Shown here one piece after another: positions 1 to 6,748 of a stretch of 8,422 bases of DNA. Below the pieces are notes generated by a model that was given only the letters and a program-made list of their open reading frames with translations, did not search any database and was not told where the DNA came from. The translations under genes and the position numbers were made by a program. This DNA comes from DASPKW01 sp038244055 (GTDB taxonomy: Bacteria > Planctomycetota > Phycisphaerae > Tepidisphaerales > Tepidisphaeraceae): assembly GCA_038244055.1 (NCBI GenBank), contig JBBRTW010000322.1, forward strand, positions 1 to 8,422, given 5' to 3'. How positions within the stretch are numbered: position 1 is the stretch's first letter; every line of letters begins with the position of its first letter.

Positions 1-40
1 CGAATGACGAAACTCGAATGGCGAATCAAATTCAAATGAG
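1..40. repeat. Degenerate CGAATG/CGAAT iterons
   Basis: The first bases of the window repeat the words CGAATGA, CGAAACT, CGAATGG and CGAATCA with a spacing of about 7 bases, then decay into AT-rich sequence. No reading frame is supported here. The array is cut by the window edge, so its true length is unknown. It resembles other short iterated words in this window and is best read as a dispersed heptamer-like repeat remnant rather than an origin or operator. Confidence 0.4.
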
Positions 41-94
41 GGAAAAGAAAGAAATGTTCCAAGCGGCACATGCGCTGGACGCGGCGGGCATGCT

Positions 95-130
95 GGGTGG
101 CATGGATAAGACTCTTAGGTCTTACCCGTG
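95..130 (+). repeat. REP-like hairpin, diverged copy
   Basis: GGGTGG is followed by an imperfect palindrome. The arms 101-112 (CATGGATAAGAC) and 119-130 (GTCTTACCCGTG) pair over 12 positions with one G:T and one mismatch, around a 6-base loop. The outer words GGGTGGCATGG and TTACCCGTG are the same as in the two hairpins at 2872-2910 and 2960-2998, while the inner pairs differ. It lies 70 bases beyond the 3' end of the leftward gene 201-821, an extragenic position typical of REP elements. There is no U-tract, so it is not an obvious intrinsic terminator. Confidence 0.55.
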
Positions 131-200
131 GGCGTGATCGAGTGAGGCGATTGCGATGGCAAGGGAGTGTACTCGCCCACACTTTGGACGCGACTCCGAA

Positions 201-821
201 TTACGGCGCGGTCGGTTGAGTGGCCGCCCGCTTTTCAATATGGGCCAGGTTCTTTTTTGCTGCATCGAGTAATCCAGTGAGTTTACGAACGTCGGCCTCG
301 ATTCTCTTGGTTACCATTCGGAACAACTCCGCTTTTCGACGCGCGTCAGTGTCCTTGTCGGCTGGCGCATCGGCCGAGGGGTTTCGTTTCCCGAACGCGT
401 CCTGAAGCGTCCAGAATGTGGACGGGTGGTCCGCGACAAACCATCCATCAGGGAACCGCGCTCGTGCTTCTTTCGTGCGCTGCTGAAATGCGACCGCTCG
501 GCGCGGAACGTACCGGGTCAGGAACCACAGTCCCTCGTCGCCGAGTTGATATTTGTTGCTCCCGCTGATTTCGGTGTTCAAAATCAGGCGGACCTCTTTG
601 AGTTCGGGATTGCCATAGATCACCTCCGAGATCTCGATGACACCAACCGCTCCAATCTCGCCCGCCGGCTCCTCGACGCGGATGACCCGTCCACTGACGA
701 TAATGTCGGCATTTCGCACCAGGCTGGCGATGTCCTGCAGTTCCCAGGTCGTCGCAGCCGCAATTTGGGGAATCAGACAAATGAAAGCCGCCATGCATAT
801 GCTTCGAAACAAAATGTTCAT
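201..821 (-). CDS. Sec-exported protein of unknown function
   Basis: The gene encodes 206 residues. The ATG at 821 is well placed, 7 bases after a perfect AAAGGAGG. Residues 1-23 form a signal peptide with a hydrophobic core (MAAFICLIPQ) and an Ala-rich cleavage zone (QIAAA), so the mature protein should start near TTWEL and act outside the cytoplasm. Residues about 28-110 read as a small beta-rich module (LVRNADIIVSGRV, VGVIEISEVIYGN, VRLILN, GLWFL), a pattern I associate with uncharacterised exported planctomycete proteins. Residues about 155-198 are charged and helical (KAELFRMVTKRIEADVRKL) and could form a coiled coil, ending in a Thr/Pro tail. There are only two cysteines, both in the signal peptide, and neither sits in a typical lipobox. 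It is divergent from the exported gene at 1080, and the 258 bases between them could hold both promoters. No enzyme motif is visible. Confidence 0.8.
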   Translation of the reverse strand: MNILFRSICMAAFICLIPQIAAATTWELQDIASLVRNADIIVSGRVIRVEEPAGEIGAVGVIEISEVIYGNPELKEVRLILNTEISGSNKYQLGDEGLWFLTRYVPRRAVAFQQRTKEARARFPDGWFVADHPSTFWTLQDAFGKRNPSADAPADKDTDARRKAELFRMVTKRIEADVRKLTGLLDAAKKNLAHIEKRAATQPTAP

Positions 822-828
822 GGCTCGA

Positions 829-836
829 CCTCCTTT
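829..836 (-). promoter_or_regulatory. Strong Shine-Dalgarno of the 821 start
   Basis: On the minus strand AAAGGAGG stands 7 bases before the ATG at 821, a full match to the anti-Shine-Dalgarno core. It fixes the start of the exported protein gene and rules out longer versions in this frame. Confidence 0.85.
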
Positions 837-1079
837 CGCCGTGGTCGCCTAAACTTGGAATTGTGGTGCTCCAACCTCCGCCACGACACCTCCGCAGCGT
901 GCCGCGTGACCGGCCAATCATAACCACCAACCACGACCCCCGCCGCATCAAATCCTCTCCCCGTCTCGCCGCATTTCACACTCGGCATGAGCAGCATGCA
1001 CATTTCGCGAGTGATCGTTTCCGCAGCGCAATCCCGATCGACAATGGTTAAACTGGCTCCCATCCGATCGGAGCCTGCC

Positions 1080-2846
1080 ATGCCCCCGCGCCTGTCGATC
1101 CCGCTCCTTCTTCTGACTGTCACCACCATCAGCCGCAGCGCAGCGCCGCTCCCCGCCGCCGGCGTCGACTTCCCCGTTGACGATCCCGTCTACCCCATCT
1201 CGACTCTCCTCGATCCGCGGAAAACGCCGGCCGATAGCTACGAAGCATTCCGGGTGATTTCGCGCACCGATGGTGGATGGGCGGCCGTGCCGGCGCTGTT
1301 ACGGCAGACAGCGTCGCCCGACCCCGCGCTGCGCCGCCGGGCGGATTGGGCGCTGTGGTGCCTTCTCGATGCGAACGACTATCGACTGGCGCTATCCATC
1401 GGTCCTTGCGATGATGCCGCGTTCGCGGCGGCGATCGTCAAACGCGGCCTTGGCAGTTCGAAAAGCGCGCGCGCAATGGCCGATTCCCCTTCCAAAGTCC
1501 TGAGTGACGCCGGCAAGCAGGATCTTCGCGCATGGCCTCCCGATCCCGAAGACGTGCGCTCCGCGATCGCCCACAATCAAGACCCGTCGCGTCGGCCTGA
1601 GTTCATTCCCAGAGCGCGGCGCAATGCCGGGGTAGTCAGTGACCTCGAAATGCGCGCCGGCCGGGGATATCGGGCTTTTCTTGGCAAAGGCCAGTTGATT
1701 CTCAAGCATCTGCATTCTGAAGATCCCGCCATTCGCGCCGCCGCACGCGCCTGCTTTGATGAGATGTTCGACAAAGGCATCCTGACGCGTGACGGTGCTG
1801 AAGAACTCGCCATGGTCGCGATGGCCGACAGCGGCGCGAACCGGGCTGTCGCAGAGGGAATGTTGATAGAATCACAGGGCGAAGCCCGAGAGCGTGCTAT
1901 CGGCATCGCCAGCCACGCGGCCCTCTCCGGATCATTGGGCCTTCTGCCCGCCCGCGGCGTTGAGCTGCTCAAAGAGCTCCATGCCGATCTCACGCCGCAA
2001 ATTCAAGCCGTCATCGATGTCGAACGCAGTTTCGCCCGCGGCGATGATCTCCTGGCATCCTGGCTCGCCGCGACCGGGAATAAGGAATCGTCAAAACAAG
2101 CCGCGTGGGAATCCATTCTCAAACTCTCCAAAGTCCTCAGTTCCGATAACCTCCGTCTCCGCCTGTTCGTCGCGTACCTCGCCCGGCGCAACGATGATGC
2201 GGCCGCGCTGGAAACCGCCGCCAGCGCCCAGACCGCGCTACTCATATCCGTCCGCGCCGGAGTCTCCCAGCCGCCCGATGTCATCAACGCCCTGCGCCTT
2301 GATCCTGCCAGTGACTCCCTGCGCGCCGGTCTCCGGAACATTATCAGTCCCAATGATTCCAACCATCGAGCCGATCCTCCTGCGCCCGAGGTTCAACTGG
2401 CCGCGCTCACCGTCTACGCCGTCATCAAGGTCCCGCCTGCCGATCTCAAGACTCGCGATATTCTACATGGCTTTCTCAAGCATCCACTCTCCTCATACCG
2501 CATCGCCGCCGCAGAAGCGCTGGATGACCCGGCCGTCCTCAAGGCCGCCAACGCCGTCGACATCATCGCCGACCTCCGCCGCGATGAGTACCCGGTTCGC
2601 GTCCGCGCCGCCCGCCGGGCTCAGGAACTGAACCTGGCCCCCACCGATTTCACGGCCGCTTTGGTCCGGGCCACCGAATCGCGCGACATGGCCGCGCGGG
2701 AAGGATTGACACTGGCCTTGGAGCGAGCGCAAGCCACCGGCAAGCCGGCTCAGGAGATTTTGAAATTGGCGGATGCCGAACAGGACCCCGTTTCGCGGGC
2801 CTACCTTCGCGCTGCGGCGCGGGCGCTGAACGATCATGCGCGGTGA
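1080..2846 (+). CDS. Large exported HEAT-like helical repeat protein
   Basis: The frame is open from an ATG at 987, but the ATG at 1080 is the better start. GGAG at 1070-1073 lies 6 bases upstream, and translation from 1080 begins directly with a signal peptide (MPPRLSIPLLLLTVTTISRS, cleavage probably in the following AAPLPAA). The product is then 588 residues. The mature part is almost entirely alpha-helical with recurring Asp/Pro-turn plus Arg/Ala-rich helix units, such as SPDPALRRRADWALWCLL, SEDPAIRAAARACFDEM, HPLSSYRIAAAEAL and EYPVRVRAARRAQEL. These fit degenerate HEAT or Armadillo-type repeats, which usually act as protein-binding scaffolds. I see no catalytic motif, haem site or membrane anchor after the signal peptide, so a periplasmic scaffold role is inference. 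It converges with topA across a repeat-filled gap and is divergent from the exported gene at 821. The specific family is not recognised. Confidence 0.82.
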   Translation: MPPRLSIPLLLLTVTTISRSAAPLPAAGVDFPVDDPVYPISTLLDPRKTPADSYEAFRVISRTDGGWAAVPALLRQTASPDPALRRRADWALWCLLDANDYRLALSIGPCDDAAFAAAIVKRGLGSSKSARAMADSPSKVLSDAGKQDLRAWPPDPEDVRSAIAHNQDPSRRPEFIPRARRNAGVVSDLEMRAGRGYRAFLGKGQLILKHLHSEDPAIRAAARACFDEMFDKGILTRDGAEELAMVAMADSGANRAVAEGMLIESQGEARERAIGIASHAALSGSLGLLPARGVELLKELHADLTPQIQAVIDVERSFARGDDLLASWLAATGNKESSKQAAWESILKLSKVLSSDNLRLRLFVAYLARRNDDAAALETAASAQTALLISVRAGVSQPPDVINALRLDPASDSLRAGLRNIISPNDSNHRADPPAPEVQLAALTVYAVIKVPPADLKTRDILHGFLKHPLSSYRIAAAEALDDPAVLKAANAVDIIADLRRDEYPVRVRAARRAQELNLAPTDFTAALVRATESRDMAAREGLTLALERAQATGKPAQEILKLADAEQDPVSRAYLRAAARALNDHAR

Positions 2847-2871
2847 TGCGCTATTGGACGGAATGGGTGGC

Positions 2872-2910
2872 GTTTTGGGTGGCATGGGTAATGGTACTCC
2901 ATTACCCGTG
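2872..2910 (+). repeat. REP-like hairpin, copy A
   Basis: A 39-base element starts with GTTTTGGGTGG, followed by a palindrome. Arm 2883-2894 (CATGGGTAATGG) pairs with 2899-2910 (CCATTACCCGTG) around the loop TACT, giving 12 pairs including one G:T. It lies 25 bases after the stop codon of the HEAT-like gene. Copy B at 2960-2998 is the same element inverted, matching 35 of 39 positions. All four differences make two compensatory base-pair swaps in the stem, which argues that the folded form is what is conserved. Confidence 0.75.
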
Positions 2911-2959
2911 GGAGGGCGTGGCAGGCAGGTAAGGCACAAGCCAATAAGACACAGGAAGA

Positions 2960-2998
2960 CACGGGTAAGCGAGTACGCTTACCCATGCCACCCAAAAC
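2960..2998 (-). repeat. REP-like hairpin, copy B (inverted)
   Basis: Read on the minus strand this is GTTTTGGGTGG followed by CATGGGTAAGCG, loop TACT and CGCTTACCCGTG. Orientation is opposite to copy A with 49 bases between them, the layout of a BIME (a pair of inverted REP units). Relative to copy A, the inner stem pairs T-A and G-C are replaced by G-C and C-G. No transposase or REP-associated tyrosine transposase gene is visible in this window. Confidence 0.75.
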
Positions 2999-3030
2999 TA
3001 GACCACACAGCGCTAGCCGCTCGTTGCGTT

Positions 3031-3193
3031 GGCTACTCGCCAGGGCAATCGCATGTGGCATGAAAAGGGCAACTATTGCGGATTTCGGATTGTGGATTGC
3101 GGATTGAAAGGCGGTTTCCAATCCGCAATCCGCAATCCGAAATCCGAAATCGGTGGGATAGGTGTTACATGCGATGGCCCTGGGCTACTCGCC
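3031..3193. mobile_element. MITE-like element with TIRs and direct repeats
   Basis: An inverted repeat of 17 bases with one mismatch pairs 3040-3056 (CCAGGGCAATCGCATGT) with 3167-3183 (ACATGCGATGGCCCTGG). The same 11-base word GGCTACTCGCC lies at each outer edge (3031-3041 and 3183-3193), overlapping the inverted repeat by one or two bases, as a target-site duplication would. The core carries the hairpin at 3079-3146. It encodes nothing. The right-hand direct repeat covers the topA stop codon and the codon before it, so an insertion would have occurred at the very end of topA. Mobility and transposase family are unknown, and a recombination scar is an alternative. Confidence 0.5.
3079..3146. 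repeat. Long hairpin built of GGATTGC-type heptamers
   Basis: The left arm 3079-3106 and right arm 3119-3146 are complementary over 28 positions apart from one wobble (T opposite G). Three more AAA/TTT pairs are possible after a bulged base. Each arm is itself a tandem of 6-7 base words (GGATTTC, GGATTGT, GGATTGC; in the right arm ATCCGCA, ATCCGCA, ATCCGAA). In RNA it would be a very stable stem between the converging HEAT-like and topA transcripts. It has no adjoining U-tract, so stem-dependent protection of the 3' ends is more likely than classical termination. Confidence 0.7.
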
Positions 3194-5905
3194 CTCTTCT
3201 CCATCACCCGACTGCGCGGCCGCGTCGCTTTTAGCGTCGCCGATTTTGCCGTCGCCGTTGGTGCTCAGGCCGAGGTCTTCCATGAGCTTGGCGGGCATTT
3301 CCATGGTGTTTTTGCACTTGGGGTAGCCCGAGCAGCCGAGGAAGTAGCCGCGGCGGCCGGAGCGGATGGTCATGGGTTTGCCGCAGTCGTCGCAGTCGAT
3401 GTCGGTGGCCGTGCCGTTGATCGGTTTGGCTTTGGCGGCGGTGGGGTTCTCGCCGAGGATTTTGGCGGCCATCTCGGCCGACTTGGTGCCTTCCTCCTTC
3501 AGCAGCGGCACCAGCGCCTCGATCTGCTTGAGCTCATCGCCCACCAGCTTCTTCATCATCTTCGTCGAGCGGCACTTGGGGAAACTCGAGCAGCCGAGGA
3601 ACGGGCCGCGCTTGGAATCGCGCAGGATCATCGGGCTGCCGCACTTCTCGCAGGGCACGGTCGTCTGGATTTTGACCTTGGGCGGCTGGGGCTTGCCCTC
3701 TTTGTCGAGGTTGATGATGACGTTGCACGAGGGCTCGCCCTTTTCATTCTTGATGCTGTAGCCCGAGCAGCCGAGGAACTCGCCGAAGCGGCCCTTGCGC
3801 TTGATCATCTCGCGCCCGCAGGTGGGGCACTTGTACTGGCTGACTTCGCGAATGGTGGGCTTGCCCTGCGGATCGACCGGCTGGGTGGTGGCGCACTCGC
3901 GGTCCGAGCAGGCCAGGAAGAAGCCGTTCTTGGAGATGCGGTAGAGCATCGGCTTGCCGCACTTGGGGCAGGTGTAGGGCGAGGCCGCGCCGCCGGCGTG
4001 CTCGATTTTTTCCAGCGCGCCATCGACGACTTCGTGGAACGGACCATAAAAGTCCTTGAGCAGCTTGACCCAGTCGGCGTGGTTGTCTTCGACCTCATCG
4101 AGCTTGAGCTCCATGCCGGCGGTGAAGCCCACATCCATGATCTTGGGAAAGGCCTGGATGAGCTTGTCGGTCACGATGGAGCCGAGCATGGTCGCGAAAA
4201 AGCGCCGCTCGATCTGCTGGACGTACTCGCGATCCTGGATGGTCTGGATGATCGAAGCGTAGGTGGATGGCCGGCCGATGCCGAGCTTTTCCAGTTCCTT
4301 GACCAGCGTGGCTTCGGTATAGCGCGGCGGCGGCTGGGTGAAGTGCTGGGTGGGGTCGATCTCCAGCGGCGAGACCGGCTGCTTCTCCTTGAGATCAGGC
4401 AGAAGCTGATCCTCGGAGGAAATGCCGGCCACTTTCATAAAGCCATCGAACACGAGCTTGCGGCCCGTCGCTTTGAAAACGCCGATTTCCTGTCCTGAAC
4501 CCTGAACCCCGACCCCTGAACCCTTCCCCGCCGCGATCATGGCCGTGGTCTGGTCGAACTCGGCCGGGGGCATCTGGCAGGCGACGAATCGACGCCAGAT
4601 CAAGCCGTAGAGTTTGGCTTCATCAGGCGAGAGTTTTTTGTAGGCATCATCGGGCGAGAAGGCCGCATCGGTTGGGCGGATCGCTTCGTGAGCTTCCTGG
4701 GCGGACTTATTGGAGGAGGAATAGAAGTTCGGTTTTTCGGGCAGATAGCGGTCGCCGTACTCCTTCTTAATGTGGGCGCGGACCATGCTCAGGGCGTCGG
4801 CCGAGAGATTGGTTGAGTCGGTACGCATGTAAGTGATGTGCCCGGCCTCGTACAGGGTCTGGGCGACTTTCATGGTCCGCTGCGCGCCGAAGGACATCCG
4901 GCTGGAGGCGGCCTGCTGGAGCGTGCTGGTAATGAACGGCGCGGGCGGGCGGCTGGTGGTGCGCTTCTTCTCGATCGAGCGAACCGCGAAGCTCGGGCAA
5001 TTCTTCAATGCCCCGGCCAGCACGGTCAGGTTCTTGGCCAGACCCTTGGCCTCGGGGTCTTCGGTGTTGGTCTCTTTGCTGACGACAAACCCGAGCAGCT
5101 CGGCGGCGCGGCGGGCGGCGGCCTTATCGGTGGCTTCGAACTTCTTCCCCTCCAACTCGACCAGCTCAGCCGCGAAGGCATGATGGTCGGCCAGCCACTT
5201 CTCGCGCTCGACCTTGGTGCGCTCGCCATTGCCGGTGTTGGTCAGGAAATCGGTCCAGGTCTGCGACAGCGATTCGCAGGCCTTGCCGACGGCGGTGGTG
5301 AAGATCGCGCCGATCTTCCAATACTCCTCGGGCATGAACTTTTCGATTTCCCGCTCGCGCTCCACGACCAGGCGGACAGTCACCGATTGAACGCGCCCGG
5401 CGGACAGGCCACGGGCGACTTTCCGCCAGAGCAGGGGCGAAATTTCATAACCCACGATGCGGTCGAGGATTCGCCGAGCCTGCTGGGCATTAACGCGGTC
5501 CATGTTGATGGCCGACGGCTTGGCGAAGGCCTTCTGGATCTCGGTCTTGGTGATGGCATTAAAGATCACCCGGCGGACTTTGGCATCGGGGACATTGAGG
5601 GCTTCCTTGAGATGCCAGGCGATCGCTTCGCCTTCACGATCCAAGTCAGTTGCCAGATAGACGGTTTCAGATTCCTTGGCGAGCTTGCGCAACTCCGTGA
5701 CGAGCTTATCCTTACCGCGTTCTTCGATGACGACGTACTCGGGGATGAAGGTCTTGAGATCGACGCCCATGCCCTTGGAAGGGAGATCGCGCACATGCCC
5801 CATCGAGGCTTTGACGATGTAGGCATCGCCGAGGTACTTGTTGATTGTCTTGGCCTTGGCGGGGGATTCGACAATCACGAGGTCTTTTGTCTTCTTTTTG
5901 GCCAT
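3185..5905 (-). CDS. topA: DNA topoisomerase I (type IA, omega protein)
   Basis: The gene encodes a 906-residue enzyme that relaxes negatively supercoiled DNA by cutting and passing single strands. The start MAKKKTKDLVIVESPAKAKT at 5905 has AGGAAG 10 bases upstream. The open frame runs on to 6025 but that extension crosses a terminator hairpin and is not typical of the family. The TOPRIM domain is complete, with the Glu of VESPAKAKT (E13) and DLDREGE (D87, D89, E91), which bind Mg. The catalytic tyrosine is Y359 in HITYMRTDS. Four C-terminal zinc ribbons follow: C646/649/666/671, C693/696/713/727, C752/755/772/778 and C838/841/858/864. The second has a stretched last spacing. An acidic tail (DGEEGE) closes the protein. 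A Gly-rich stretch at residues 461-472 is encoded by a DNA repeat. The gene stands alone, converging with the HEAT-like gene. Identity is certain; regulation through the leader terminator is inference. Confidence 0.97.
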   Translation of the reverse strand: MAKKKTKDLVIVESPAKAKTINKYLGDAYIVKASMGHVRDLPSKGMGVDLKTFIPEYVVIEERGKDKLVTELRKLAKESETVYLATDLDREGEAIAWHLKEALNVPDAKVRRVIFNAITKTEIQKAFAKPSAINMDRVNAQQARRILDRIVGYEISPLLWRKVARGLSAGRVQSVTVRLVVEREREIEKFMPEEYWKIGAIFTTAVGKACESLSQTWTDFLTNTGNGERTKVEREKWLADHHAFAAELVELEGKKFEATDKAAARRAAELLGFVVSKETNTEDPEAKGLAKNLTVLAGALKNCPSFAVRSIEKKRTTSRPPAPFITSTLQQAASSRMSFGAQRTMKVAQTLYEAGHITYMRTDSTNLSADALSMVRAHIKKEYGDRYLPEKPNFYSSSNKSAQEAHEAIRPTDAAFSPDDAYKKLSPDEAKLYGLIWRRFVACQMPPAEFDQTTAMIAAGKGSGVGVQGSGQEIGVFKATGRKLVFDGFMKVAGISSEDQLLPDLKEKQPVSPLEIDPTQHFTQPPPRYTEATLVKELEKLGIGRPSTYASIIQTIQDREYVQQIERRFFATMLGSIVTDKLIQAFPKIMDVGFTAGMELKLDEVEDNHADWVKLLKDFYGPFHEVVDGALEKIEHAGGAASPYTCPKCGKPMLYRISKNGFFLACSDRECATTQPVDPQGKPTIREVSQYKCPTCGREMIKRKGRFGEFLGCSGYSIKNEKGEPSCNVIINLDKEGKPQPPKVKIQTTVPCEKCGSPMILRDSKRGPFLGCSSFPKCRSTKMMKKLVGDELKQIEALVPLLKEEGTKSAEMAAKILGENPTAAKAKPINGTATDIDCDDCGKPMTIRSGRRGYFLGCSGYPKCKNTMEMPAKLMEDLGLSTNGDGKIGDAKSDAAAQSGDGEEGE
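4494..4523 (-). repeat. GGTTCAG iterons inside topA coding sequence
   Basis: On the minus strand the words GGGTTCAGG, GGTCG, GGGTTCAGG and GTTCAGGA follow each other. They translate in frame as the Gly/Ser/Val/Gln-rich stretch GSGVGVQGSGQ (TopA residues 462-472), which is unlike the surrounding sequence and falls between two conserved core segments. It looks like a short intergenic-type repeat that entered a surface loop of the enzyme without breaking the frame. Confidence 0.65.
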
Positions 5906-5945
5906 GAGTCGGACGCTTCCTGCGCTGCTCCCGCGATGGGAGGCG

Positions 5946-5969
5946 AAAAAACCGCGTCGGATGACGCGG
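5946..5969 (-). terminator. Intrinsic terminator in the topA leader
   Basis: On the minus strand CCGCGTC, loop ATCC and GACGCGG form a perfect 7-bp G+C-rich stem followed at once by six T residues. This is a textbook Rho-independent terminator, and it is oriented in the direction of topA, ending 40 bases before the ATG. The 40 bases between have no room for a credible promoter, so topA transcripts starting upstream must read through it. It may be an attenuator, or end a short leader RNA. A 6-base word (GCGTCG on the minus strand, 6033-6038) could pair with the right arm as an antiterminator, but that is weak. Confidence 0.7.
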
Positions 5970-6120
5970 GTACTACTGGAGGCCGGATTTGATGTACGGC
6001 CCCGGAAACCGAGCATAGGCCGCACATGCCGACGACGCTACCGCCCTTATGACCCCATCCGAGGACCGTATCGGCCGCGAATGGAGGGCGCTTAATCTAA
6101 CTGTATGTCGCTGGCCACCC

Positions 6121-6139
6121 GTCGAACAGGGAATTCGAC
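6121..6139. promoter_or_regulatory. Palindrome GTCGAA-N7-TTCGAC, possible operator
   Basis: Two perfect 6-base arms flank a 7-base spacer, about 215 bases upstream of the topA start. The right half lies in GGGAATTCGACCC, a 13-base word found again at 8079-8091 inside a similar palindrome upstream of the gene at 7922. A shared regulator is possible but unproven. It does not match the usual LexA box spacing. Confidence 0.3.
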
Positions 6140-6732
6140 CCTTTGGCGGGGGCGGGCAGTTTGACCGTGACCGTTGCGGCCTGTCAAGAGGCCTGGGGCA
6201 AGGAAACTGAACTGGTTAATACGAGGTGAGGGGGATTACGGTTCGACTGCGGGAGCGGTGCGGGGGCAAAACGAAGCCAGTGGCCGATTCAGGGGTGGAG
6301 AGCATAAGAATTGAATTATCAAATGCTTACAGGAGAACGGCGGCTGAAAATCTGGGTTCGTTTTGGATTTTTTATCGAGAGGGCGATCCGACCATCCGAC
6401 CAACCATCGGGTGAACACCGATGAATGGAAAATGGGTTTGTTTGGCTAGCGGGAACGGCAGGCGGCCGGCTACCCGTTTCGGCTGATCGAGGGAATAAAC
6501 TCGGCGGACAAGTCCGTCAGTATTTCAGGATTTCAAAGAGCGTGGGCAGGAATTTTAGGCGCAGAGGAAGCGGGAGGGAAGTCAAACGTTCGTAATTTGT
6601 TTGGATAATTGGCAAAATAGTAGTTGACGGCAAATTCCGTCGATAAGGAAGTGGAGCGGGTTCGTGCGTATAACGGAATCGAGCATCCGATGGCCTAACA
6701 ACGATTCGGTAGGCTTGGCAATACAGACCTGA

Positions 6733-6746
6733 AAAAGTGGTGATCC
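6733..6746 (+). promoter_or_regulatory. Extended Shine-Dalgarno deciding the 6749 start
   Basis: AAAAGTGGTGATCC matches the complement of the generic bacterial 16S 3' end (AAAGGAGGTGATCC) at 12 of 14 positions, including the unbroken GGTGATCC. With this alignment the core sits 8 bases before the ATG at 6749. The GTG codons at 6737 and 6740 lie inside the site and are unlikely to be starts. Confidence 0.6.
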
Positions 6747-6748
6747 CC

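Larger units (their letters stand above)
5970..6748. other. Long non-coding stretch between topA and PilZ gene
   Basis: No convincing gene lies in these nearly 780 bases. The short open frames on either strand (near 6226-6418 and 6517-6864) lack ribosome sites and protein-like composition. On the minus strand the part next to topA (5970 to about 6110) should be its leader and promoter region. Within it GGCCG and CGGCC can form a 5-bp hairpin just before the terminator. A palindrome sits at 6121-6139 and a small 5-bp hairpin at 6178-6193. The middle (about 6300-6380 and 6590-6640) is AT-rich and could contain promoters in either direction, but no -35/-10 pair stands out. A search by eye for tRNA, tmRNA, RNase P RNA and c-di-GMP riboswitch hallmarks was negative. 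Confidence 0.6.

Noticed and set aside
1894..2631. Second plus-strand frame of 245 codons inside the HEAT-like gene
   Set aside because: It is a Pro/Ser/Arg-rich out-of-frame shadow of the coding sequence with the typical composition of a +1 reading.
3079..3146. CRISPR array
   Set aside because: The repeats are 6-7 base words arranged as one inverted hairpin, with no unique spacers of regular length and no cas genes.
3029..4498. Long plus-strand open frame of 489 codons opposite topA
   Set aside because: It lies antisense to the conserved topA coding sequence, is dominated by Gly, Ala, Asp and Leu as expected from mirrored G+C-rich codons, and begins in the repeat region. The same applies to the plus-strand frame 4838-5992.
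5906..6025. N-terminal extension of TopA to an ATG at 6025
   Set aside because: The extension crosses the terminator hairpin, is not part of the conserved family start, and the ATG at 5905 has its own Shine-Dalgarno.
6121..6139. LexA (SOS) box
   Set aside because: The palindrome contains CGAAC and ATTCG but the spacing and right half do not match the CGAAC-N4-GTTCG consensus or the GTTC-N7-GTTC type.
6229..6300. tmRNA-like 5' end (GGGGGATTACGGTTCGAC)
   Set aside because: It resembles the GGGG...TTCGAC start of ssrA, but no tag frame with a proper stop, no T-arm TTCRANTC and no matching CCA-type 3' end is found within the following 500 bases.
6280..6300. Cobalamin riboswitch B12-box fragment (GCCACTG on the minus strand)
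   Set aside because: The heptamer occurs, but the ordered surrounding elements of the aptamer are absent.
6226..6418. Two overlapping short frames on opposite strands in the topA-PilZ gap
   Set aside because: They are about 60 codons each, of biased composition, with no family resemblance and weak initiation signals.
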